Shown one piece after another: positions 56,120 through 64,000 of a stretch of 64,000 bases of DNA (the first letter of the stretch is position 1; every line of letters begins with the position of its first letter). A model generated the notes under the pieces. The model made no database searches, was not told the origin of the DNA, and saw nothing but the letters and a program-made list of their open reading frames with translations. The position numbers and the translations under genes are program-made. The DNA is from Palaemon carinicauda (Eukaryota; Arthropoda; Malacostraca; Decapoda; Palaemonidae): contig NC_090745.1 in NCBI RefSeq assembly GCF_036898095.1, forward strand, positions 81,804,241-81,868,240. Direction: 5' to 3'.

Positions 56120-57560
56120 TCCTATTCATGATCACTCTCGTCTATCAGTTTCACTCCTCGACCAAGCACTAGAGCATTCATCTCTCTCACCACTCCATCA
56201 AACAAATTGAACAACCATGGTGACATCACACATCCCTGTCTCAGCCAACTACCATGGCAACATCACACATCCCTGTCTCAGCCAACTACCATGGCAACAT
56301 CACACATCCCTGTCTCAGCCCCACTCTCACAGGGAACCACTCGTTCACTTCATTTCCTATCCTAACACATGCTTTACTGCCTACGTAGAAACTTCACTGC
56401 TTGCAACAACCTTCCACCAATTCCATATAACCTCATCACATTCCACATCGTTTCCCTATCAACTCTTATCATCTGCTTTCTCTAGATACATAAACGCAAC
56501 ATTCACCTTGCCTTTTGCTAAATATTTCTTGCATATCTGCCTAACCATAAGAATCTAATTCATATATCCCCTACCTCTTCTAAAACCCCCCTGTACTATT
56601 AAGATTGCATTCTCTCGTTTTTACATAATTCTATTAATTATCACTACCATACACTTTGCCAACCACACTCAGCAAACTAATACCCCTTGAATTACAATAC
56701 TCATGCACATCTCCCTTACCTTTATATAGTGGTACAATACACACACATAGCCAGTCTACTGGTACCATTGACAACATAAAACACACATTAAACAATCTCA
56801 CCAACCATTCAAGTACAGTCACACCCCCTTCCTTTAACATCTCAGTCCATACACCATCCATACCAGGTGCTTTTCCTACTCTCGTTTCATCTAGACTCTC
56901 CTCACTTCCTCTCTTGTAGTCTCTCTCTCATTCTCCTCTCCCATCACTGGCACCTCAACACCTGCAACAGCTATTATATCTGCCTCCCTATCATCCTCAA
57001 CATTCAGTAAACTTTCAAAATATTCTGCCCACCTTTTCCTTGCCTCCTCTCCTTTTAACAACCTTCCATTTCCATCTTTCACTGTCTCTTCAATTCTCGA
57101 GCCACCCTTCCTTACTCTCTTCTCTTCTTTACAAAACTTCGTCTTAAAATGACCCAAACCCTGACCCCACCTCCAGTCAGCCACCCTCTTTGCCTAAGCT
57201 ACTTAACGGTTAACTTCCACATTTTTCTCTCTATATCTTTCATACTTCTCTACACTATTACTCTGAAGCCATTCTTCAAATGCCATCTTTTTTTTTCTCT
57301 TCCACATTTATCTTCACTCCATTCCACCATTCACTACCCTTCCTCTTACTGCCTCCAACAATCCTCTTGCCACACATCACTTGCAATCCCAGCAATATTT
57401 CCTTTTCCTAAATTCTACACCTCCTCTAAATCACCAGTTTCTCTCACTTTAATTCTGTCATATGCCATTTCCAACCTTTCTTGATATTCACTTTATACCT
57501 CTGGTTTTATTAACTCTTCAACCTTCATTACCTCCCTCCCCACTCTATTCCCCCACTCTT
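56120..57560 (-). pseudogene. RTE-like LINE fragment, minus strand
   Basis: On the minus strand the order is linker RVADWRWGQGLGHFKTKFCK, EEARKRWAEYFESLLNVEDD, then MDGVWTEMLKEGGVTVLEWL, FNVCFMLSMVPVDWLCVCIV, PLYKGKGDVHEYCNSRGISL, and after breaks NEWFPVRVGL-like sequence and MSPWLFNLFDGVVREMNAL. These are RT blocks 0-4. The catalytic FADD block lies past the left edge of the fragment and is absent. Several frameshifts are present. The RGISLLSVVGKVY motif is typical of RTE/BovB-like elements. Confidence 0.75.
56217..56322. repeat. 37-bp tandem repeat inside the RTE-like LINE
   Basis: Nearly three copies of a unit containing CAACATCACACATCCCTGTC and AGCCAACTACCATGG. In the LINE it multiplies the RQGCVM-type motif of RT. 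Confidence 0.88.
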
Positions 57561-58225
57561 TTTTGTTGGTAGTAGGTTGGCCAGGGCACCATCCACCCGT
57601 TGAGATACTACCGCTAGAGAGCTTTGGGGTCCTTTGATGGCCAGACAGTACTGCATTGGATTCTTCTCTCTGGTTACAGTTCATTTTCCCTTTACCTGCA
57701 CATACACCGAATAGTCTGGCCTATTCTTTACATATTCTCCTCTGTCCTCATACACCTGACAACACTGAGATTACCAAACAATTCTTCTTCACCTAAGGGG
57801 TTACTGCACTATCATTGTTCAGTGGCCACTTTCCTCTAGGTAAGGGTAGAAGAGACTCTTTAGCTATGGTAAGCCTCTCTTCTAGGAGAAGGACACTCCA
57901 AAATCAAACCATTGTTCTCTAGTCTTGGGTAGTGCCATAGCCTCTCTACCATGGTCTTCCACTGTGTTGGGTTAGAGTTCTGTTGCTTGAAGGTACACTC
58001 GAGCATGAGCACACTATTTTATCTTTTATCTCTTCTTGTTTTATTAAATTTTTTACAGTTTATATAGGAGATATCTTAATGTTACTGTTCTTAAAATATT
58101 TTATTCTTCCTTGTTTCCTTTCCTCACTGCGCTATTTTCCTTGCCGGAGCCCCCGGACTTATAGCATCCTTCTTTTCCAACTAGGGTTGTAGCTTAGCAA
58201 GTAATAATAATAGTAATAATAATAA
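57561..58225 (+). mobile_element. LINE 3' end / non-autonomous repeat with (TAA)n tail
   Basis: It has no long frame. It ends AACTAGGGTTGTAGCTTAGC followed by AGTAATAATAATAGTAATAA. The same end, in inverse orientation, closes the minus-strand LINE at 59233-59310 (GCAGCTAAACTACATCCCTA). It is therefore the 3' end of a related LINE, or a short element that uses its machinery. Confidence 0.7.
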
Positions 58226-58596
58226 CGAATTTTCCTTCCACCAAAAAATGATCTGACATTCCAGCAAAAAAAAAAGTACTATACCTGTTTTAAATTGAAC
58301 ATTATCAAACATTGTGTTACTGCTATAATGTTTAATGTAACAGAGAAAATTGTGTTAGATTGGAGAAAGCGAGGGTAATTTGAATCATGGTGGATTTTTA
58401 TTGAAAAATTATGCTAATCCTAATATTATTATCATTATTAACACTACCATTGAAATTAACAAATGATTAGAGAAAGAGAAAGATAAAGGTTGCCTAGAAC
58501 GTAACCACAACTGAATGTTTACATTTTGTCAGCTGAACACTCATAGATAAAAGTTGATTTCATTGTTGATATTGAATTTTTCCTCAAATAGGCATA
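58226..58596. mobile_element. Tigger-like debris, right part
   Basis: ACATTTTGTCAGCTGAACAC and AAAGTTGATTTCATTGTTGA near 58520-58570 match 13450-13500. It is the probable continuation of the element starting at 55227. Confidence 0.5.
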
Positions 58597-58919
58597 CAGT
58601 AGGCCCCCGCCATACGACATTAATCTGTTCTGGAGTTGGTATCGTATGGTGAAAATGTCGTATGGCGGGTAATAGAATAGCTAATACGTGGAAAAACCCC
58701 TGGTAAAAACATTGAAAATTAGTATGTAACAAAATATAATACAATAGTATAGTAAGCACTGTACTATAGTATACTTATATATAATATACATGTACTGTAC
58801 AGTATATAATTAGATAACATGTACAGGATAAATAAAAATTATATACTGTACAGTACTGTAAAGGAAAAATTAAATCTTATTTACCTTTGGAGTGACGTGA
58901 CTTGAGCAGGGCCGTACTG
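58597..58919. mobile_element. Short TA-flanked MITE
   Basis: The left end CAGTAGGCCCCCGCCATACG and the right end, read inversely, CAGTACGGCCCTGCTCAAGT are similar. TA stands on both sides (58595-58596, 58920-58921). The first 70 bases contain a local palindrome around CCATACGACAT and ATGTCGTATGG variants. No coding sequence. Confidence 0.65.
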
Positions 58920-59232
58920 TATCTAAAGATTTTAAACATCTTTTGGATGAATGTCTAAATAGATATACTAAAGGTAATAATCTTTTTCCTAGTTTTTAGT
59001 TTGGCTTTTGCAAAGGCCTTCTAGCATGGAACGCCCTTTCTACAATTTTCAATGCTACACAGAAATCTCTTGATTGTGGTCAAGAAGTTTGTAAGATTGG
59101 CCTTGATTTTAGTGCTGCCTTAGACATTGTTAATCATGAAGCCCTTTATTGCAAACTCAAATAGATGGTAATATGTTAGTCTTTTTGTAGTATCATTATT
59201 GAATTTTTAGTTAATAGACAGCTTAGAGTGTG
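58920..59232 (+). pseudogene. LINE (+) fragment 2: middle of RT
   Basis: SKDFKHLLDECLNRYTKGNN, LFPSF then FGFCKGLLAWNALSTIFNAT and KSLDCGQEVCKIGLDFSAAL continue fragment 1 in RT order. It ends in FLVNRQLRV at 59232, where a minus-strand LINE of the same family is inserted. Confidence 0.8.

Positions 59233-59290
<58 letters not shown>
59233..59290. repeat. (ATT)n tail of the minus-strand LINE
   Basis: Nineteen or so ATT units form the microsatellite tail used in place of poly-A. Confidence 0.93.
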
Positions 59291-59458
59291 GCAGCTAAAC
59301 TACATCCCTAGCTGGAAAAGCAAGGTGATATAAGCCCAAGGGCTCCAACAGGGAAAAATAGTCCAGTGAGGAAAATAAAACAAGGAAATGAATAAACGAT
59401 ATAAGGAGTAATGAACAATTGAAATAAAATATTTTAAAAATAAGAACATTAAAATATT

Positions 59459-60660
59459 TCATATATAAACTATAAAAACACTTATGTCAGCCTGCTCAAC
59501 ATAAAAACATTCGTTACAATTTTGAACTTTAAGTTCCACTGATTCAACTACCCGATTAGGAAGATCATTCCACAACTTGGTCACAGCTGGAATTAAACTT
59601 CTAGAATATCGTGTGGTATTGAATATCATGATGGAGAAGGCCTGACTATTAGAATTAACTGTATGCCTAGTATTACAAACAGGATGGAATTGCCCGGGAA
59701 GATCTGAATGGAAACGATGGTCCGAATTATTAAAAATCTTATGCAACATGCATAATGAACTAATTGAACGACAGTGCCAGAGATTAATATCTAGAACAGG
59801 AATGAGAAATTTAATAGATCGTAAGTTCCTGTCCAACAAATTAAGATGACAATTCCTAACTGAAGACCAGACAGGAGAATAATTTTAAAAGCAAGGGAGA
59901 ATGAAAGAATTAAAAAACTTCTTGAGAATATATTGATCACAGAAACCTTAAAAGACTTTCTCAATAAGCCAATTTTTGAGGCAATTGAAGAATACACAGA
60001 CCTAATGTGTTTCTCAAAAGTAGATTTTCTGTTGAGAGTTGCACCTAAAGTTTTAAAAGTCATACAGAGTTAAAGAAACATTATCAATGCTGAGATCAGG
60101 ATGTTGGGTAACCACTGTCCTTGACCTACTTGCAACCAGACTTTGAGTTTTGTTAGGTTTCAACTTCATACCCCATAATTTGCATCATGCACTAATTTTT
60201 GCTATATCTCTATTAAGGGATTCAGCAACCCCAGATCTACATTCTGGAGATGGAATTGATGTGGAGAGAGTAGCAGCATCAGCATATGCAACAAGCTTGT
60301 CTTCTAGGCCAAACCACATTTTATGTGTATATATTATGAAAAGTAATGGGCCAAGAACACTACCCCGAGGAACACCAGATATCACATTCCTATACTTACG
60401 ATGGTATGATGCTAAGAAACAACCCACCTCCTCCTAACTGTTTGAGCTTGAAAACAAGGGCCTATGATTGACATGGCCAAAGGCAGCACTGAAATCAAGG
60501 CCAATCATATGAACTTCTTGACCACAATCAAGGGGTTTCTGTACAGCATTGGAGATTGGAAGAAGGGCATCACATGCTCCAAGGCCATTACGGAAAACAA
60601 ATTGCAAGTTAGGGAACAGGTGATTACCTTCTGCAAACACATTAAGACGTTTTGCCAAAA
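59459..60660 (-). pseudogene. LINE reverse transcriptase, C-terminal two thirds
   Basis: On the minus strand LNVFAEGNHLFPNLQFVFRN, CGQEVHMIGLDFSAAF and HVNH, then NVISGVPRGSVLGPLLFIIY and the catalytic box reading AYADAATL (the second Asp of YADD is Ala). Then come the thumb (FKTLGATLNRKSTFEKHIRS) and the end AVTKLWNDLPNRVVES at about 59540. Frameshifts lie near 60430, 60180 and 59830. The active-site change and breaks mean it is inactive. Confidence 0.85.
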
Positions 60661-61205
60661 CACATCCAAAAACTTTAGATAATATGGGAGTTATGGAAAT
60701 TGGGCAGTAATCAGTTGGACTTGAACTATCACAAACACATTTACATAGTGGAATAACATTACCAATTCTCTAGCAAGTGCTAAAAGCTCCTCTTCTTGCT
60801 AACTTGTGCAAAATAACAGATAATTTTGGAGCTAAGAAATCTGCATTCTTCATAAAAAACAAAAGAAAAATACTATTTGGGGTCTACACCTCCAAAAGCA
60901 TCAAGGACCACCAAGAGAGCTTCAATTTCATGAGATAGAAAAGCTAAACAAATTAGTTTAGCCTCAGGAAAACAGGAATGAGGAAGTTCGAGTTTCTCAT
61001 TACTCCGCTTACTGTTAAACACATTAGGCAAAAAGGGTTGCCTTTTCCTTGGGACAGAGCCATCTAGTTCAAGTAAAGGAGGAACTGTTACATCTACACC
61101 AAAGAGTGCAGATTTAAGGGTCTTGTGTTGTACCAGAAAGGGTTTCTTTTATGGTTAAATTGTACTGCTTTTCAGTTGAAGCATAAACTCTCTTGAGTAA
61201 AAGCT

Positions 61206-62227
61206 CTAAGCTGAGTATACCCGGTAGTTGTTCCAGGTCAAATTTGATCTGTTACCTTTCCAAAGATGATAGGCCTCCTGCTTCTCCAAATAACCATGCC
61301 TACAATCATCATTGAACCATGGTTTGTCCTTCCCTCGGTTCTTGAGCACACGAGAAGGGATACACCTATCAGTTATGTTGACTAAATTCTCATTCAAAGG
61401 GACAACAGGATCAACACTACTATACACATGTGACCAATTCAAGCCCAAAAGATCATGCAAAATCCCATTCCAGTCTGCTTGAAATTTCATATAAATCTTA
61501 CACAAGTGTGAAAAAGGGACGGGCTGCTCAGTCTTCACTACTAATGAAATCAAGGCATGATCAGATGTCCCAAATAGAGAACCAACCTTACTTGATATAA
61601 CGCCAGAGGAGTCGGTGTATACGCAGTCAAAGCAGTTACCAGACCTGTGAGTAGCCTCACTTATGATTTGCTCACAGCCTGATTCAGAGGCAAAGTCTAA
61701 ACTCTTAAGCCATGGCAATCAGTAGGAAAAACAGAATTTAACCATTTCCTATGGTGAGCATTGAAATCATCAATAAAGGCAAAAGAGGCCTTTCTATCAT
61801 CTTATATCTTAGCCATAATGGTAAGAAGAAAATCAAAGATAGAATCATCCATATCTGGATTCTGGTAGATCGAACATAAATAGAAGTTCTTATGCTCACC
61901 ACAAACTTTTATTACCTGAATCTCATGATATCCACATTCATAGCAGGACTCATGAGAAGCAGGGTACTCAGTCCTAATATACACCGCCATTCCCCTAGCC
62001 CCAGGGATGGCTGTGTATTTCATCATTATTGGCTTCTTAAAACCAGTTGTAAGGAGCTCAGATGAGTGCTTCATATTAGAAATCAAAGTTTCTGAGCACA
62101 AAAGAATATCATGCTGTCTGGATGCAACTGTAAGGTCTTTTAATATTTGCATGAAGACCACGGATATTGCAATACAGTACATGACATTGACAAAATCTAG
62201 GACATCCTGGTCCCGGATCTTGCTCAT
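61206..62227 (-). pseudogene. LINE AP-type endonuclease
   Basis: On the minus strand HDILLCSETLISNMKHSSEL, RGMAVYIRTEY and FYLCSIYQNPDMDDSIFDFL give the N-terminal half. After a break near 61790, EATHRSGNCFDCVYTDSSGV and VGSLFGTSDHALISLVVK give the C-terminal half. The S-DHxxI motif ends the nuclease fold. DKPWFNDDCRHGYLEKQEAY begins the linker to RT. The catalytic SET motif is kept in the first half. Confidence 0.8.
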
Positions 62228-62257
62228 TGTCTCCAGCCATCATAAAAATTAGTGGTG

Positions 62258-62540
62258 ACTAAAGGAATGTAATGTCTGGTGTTTGTCAGGGTAGTGATTT
62301 AGGTTCTTTACTTTTCATACTGTATATGTACCATGTATGTGGTTTGGCTGAGAAAATAAGCTTGTTGCATAATCATATAATGATACTATTAGCATCATTT
62401 CCATACCCTGAAGGTAGACCTATGTTTGCTGAATCTCTTATTAGAGATCCTGCTATAATTAGTGCATGGTGAAAATAATTGGGCATAAAGATGAACCGTA
62501 ACAAAACTCAACTTGTGATTTTATCAACCAGATAATATGT
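62258..62540 (+). pseudogene. LINE (+) fragment 3: RT catalytic region, decayed
   Basis: MSGVCQGSDLGSLLFILYMY matches the GVPQGSVLGPLLF block of the family, directly following NRQLRV of fragment 2. The later part reads FPYPEGRPMFAESLIRDPAI then KMNRNKTQLVILSTR. The YADD box has been lost in a deletion. Confidence 0.8.
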
Positions 62541-62579
62541 TACCAATTCTAAAGAATACGAGACCTAATTATGAAGAAC

Positions 62580-62910
62580 AACCCTGCCCCTGCCGTGCAA
62601 GATGACTTAAGAAGACAGTCATATGTCGATATAATTGTCCCATACAGGAAGGCCCTGGCACCTTCATCAGGATGATGACGATGCGTCTATCTAAAAAATT
62701 ATCTTGCCACATGCAACCCAATGCAATGAAAATGTATTGCCCCCAAGCGCATAATTCGAATATCCCAAGGGAGCATTTAGGCAGGAATGTCAACATCATC
62801 GGACATGCCCCTGACAGTAGGCGCCTTAGGATATTGGAAGTGCTATTCATACAACATGAAAGACTTATCTCAACACAACGCAAGAAAGGACCTTATGGTT
62901 GACATGTGTA
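62580..62910 (+). pseudogene. Penelope-like GIY-YIG endonuclease remnant
   Basis: In one frame KTVICRYNCPIQEGPGTFIR, then MMTMRLSKKLSCHMQ, HNSNIPREHLGRNVNIIGHA and DSRRLRILEVLFIQHERLIS. The pattern C..C, (Y)IGMTT.RLS.RL..H, then RLRILEALFI is that of the C-terminal nuclease of Penelope-like elements; here YIGM has become FIRM. RT was not found. Confidence 0.55.
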
Positions 62911-63603
62911 AGATCTATCAGCAATCATAGCTCAGGCAATCTCGGCCTATATCACCAAGAATATGATAGATCTGACAGGCCTGGGGCTAAAGTGGGGATT
63001 ATCTCTAATCCGAAGTTAATCCCTTAATACCGGCAAGCACGCTGGTCCACCAGAGGCAACTACCTTCCGGGTATTATGGCCTCCACTCTCAGGCGATCCA
63101 TAACCAATAAGGACCTGATGTTGAAGCAGAAAACTGTAGATAAGCTCCTGCAAATGCATCCTGTTAAACAGTTTATTCATGAAAATGAGCAGACCTCCCT
63201 GCTTGAAACCAGTTGAGTCGAAGGGTCTTATCCTTTTTTTTACCTAATTCTACAACTTTCAAAATTTTGTGCTCTGCATACACCCATAGTGAAGGTGATC
63301 CATAACAAAGACACTTATTTTGTATCAAATATTTGTTCTTTAATAATGTGTAATGGTATACAGTATTCTCAATTAAAGAAGAATTTTGAATAAGGTCTTC
63401 ATTACCTTTTTCATGTATTTGTCCCTTTCACAGCTACTGGTGGAATGGAGTAATGAAGAGAAAAAAATATTTAGAACAATAAAAAAGGTAATTATGAAAT
63501 TAATGCTTCTGAGGCAGCAATTACTTTTAATGAAACATGTTTGAAGGCGGGTGTACTCCCAAAATATTATTGTTGTTGTAATGAAAATTTGTATTATTTT
63601 CAG
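62911..63603 (+). other. UQCRC2 intron; nothing clear
   Basis: The first 300 bases may continue the Penelope-like fragment but carry many stops. The last 350 are AT-rich intron ending TGTATTATTTTCAG. Confidence 0.4.
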
Positions 63604-63817
63604 CTTGGGCAGTAGCGATGCTGCCGCTTTAGCAATTGCTCAGCAAATTCTTGGAACTGGACCTCACATCAAGTGGGGAGGCAATGCATCCAGTGTTCTT
63701 GCTAAAGCTGTAGCAGCCTCAGGTGGTGCAGGCTCTGCATCTGCTCTTAATGCCAACTACACTGACAGCGGTCTCTTCGGCTACTTTGTTATTGCGGACT
63801 CCAGCAGCGTTGGTCAG
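63604..63817 (+). CDS. UQCRC2: UQCRC2 exon: second M16-like half
   Basis: With two carried-over bases it reads SLGSSDAAALAIAQQILGTG, PHIKWGGNASSVLAKAVAAS, then NANYTDSGLFGYFVIADSSS and VGQ. Core 2 proteins share GPHVKRG, the long Ala-rich helix, and the strong block NASYSDSGLFG, so this assignment is firm. The acceptor ends at 63603 (TTTTCAG) in phase 2. The donor GTAAGC begins at 63818 in phase 0. The remaining ~120 residues of the protein must lie right of the window. Confidence 0.95.
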
Positions 63818-64000
63818 GTAAGCTTGTATGTTAGTATGTTGACTTTGAAGCTGGTTACTTTTTTATTTAATTTTATGACAGTAGTTACAGTTATTAGTGA
63901 GTTTTCTCAGGAAAAATACATTTGCTCAGTAGGATTTGATTAAATTAGGAATTAAGGAAAAGTATCATCTTTGTGTAATTGGACCTTTCCAAGAATCCAT

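Larger units (their letters stand above)
59233..62248 (-). mobile_element. LINE of the same family, minus strand, full ORF2 outline
   Basis: On the minus strand it runs from the endonuclease N terminus (62227) to a 3' end with (TAA)n (59290-59233). The flanks TTAGAGTGTG (59223-59232) and TTAGTGGTG (62249-62257) are probable imperfect target duplicates. The host is an older copy of its own family in the opposite orientation. Confidence 0.82.

Overview
This window is animal nuclear DNA, most likely from a decapod crustacean (shrimp, prawn or crayfish type). The basis is one conserved intron-split mitochondrial protein gene, very dense (GA)n/(TC)n tracts, and a repeat load of DIRS-like tyrosine-recombinase retrotransposons, Tigger/pogo transposons and several LINE types. 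The species cannot be named from the sequence.

Host gene. The only cellular gene recognised is the nuclear gene for cytochrome b-c1 complex subunit 2 (UQCRC2) on the + strand. Five coding exons lie at 11007-11155, 23578-23769, 38337-38556, 52496-52707 and 63604-63817. They splice in frame with GT/AG sites in phases 2, 2, 0, 2, 0 and encode 329 residues, about three quarters of the protein. The presequence exon is not recognised. The C-terminal exons lie past the right edge. The introns between them are 12.4, 14.6, 13.9 and 10.9 kb and consist mostly of transposable elements.

Layout. 1-640: 3' end of a hAT transposon, inserted in DIRS-A. 641-10723: two damaged DIRS-like elements (A, B) joined end to end. 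11365-13761: Tigger-like debris with long GA tracts. 13769-22865: DIRS-C, the best preserved copy (gag, RT-RNase H, recombinase), split by a LINE with a CCCH zinc-finger ORF1; a second DIRS 3' terminus is fused to its end (22866-23166). 24141-27060: small fragments. 27405-32655: a Tigger element inside an older Tigger element. 33290-37715: two LINE fragments, one split by a TTAA-flanked DNA element. 38661-45302: DIRS-D. 45305-47850: a ~60-bp minisatellite split by a Tigger derivative. 47992-52431: further DIRS, LINE and Tigger fragments. 52768-62910: a Tigger-like MITE, a DIRS 5' end, a multi-layer LINE nest and a Penelope-like remnant.

How the parts relate. The DIRS-like copies share one plan: a 5' terminus, gag, RT-RNase H and a tyrosine recombinase in overlapping frames, and a ~300-bp 3' hairpin-like terminus that repeats the 5' end in inverse orientation. 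Termini of this class lie 65-412 bp from four of the five UQCRC2 exons. The Tigger elements carry their own GA/TC tracts, which explains much of the microsatellite content. The acceptor of the second visible UQCRC2 exon sits at the end of a four-copy 45-bp tandem repeat, so decoy acceptors lie just upstream of it. No new biological system was established; the most unusual items are that acceptor array, the CCCH-ORF1 LINE, the fused double DIRS terminus and the clustering of DIRS ends near exons.
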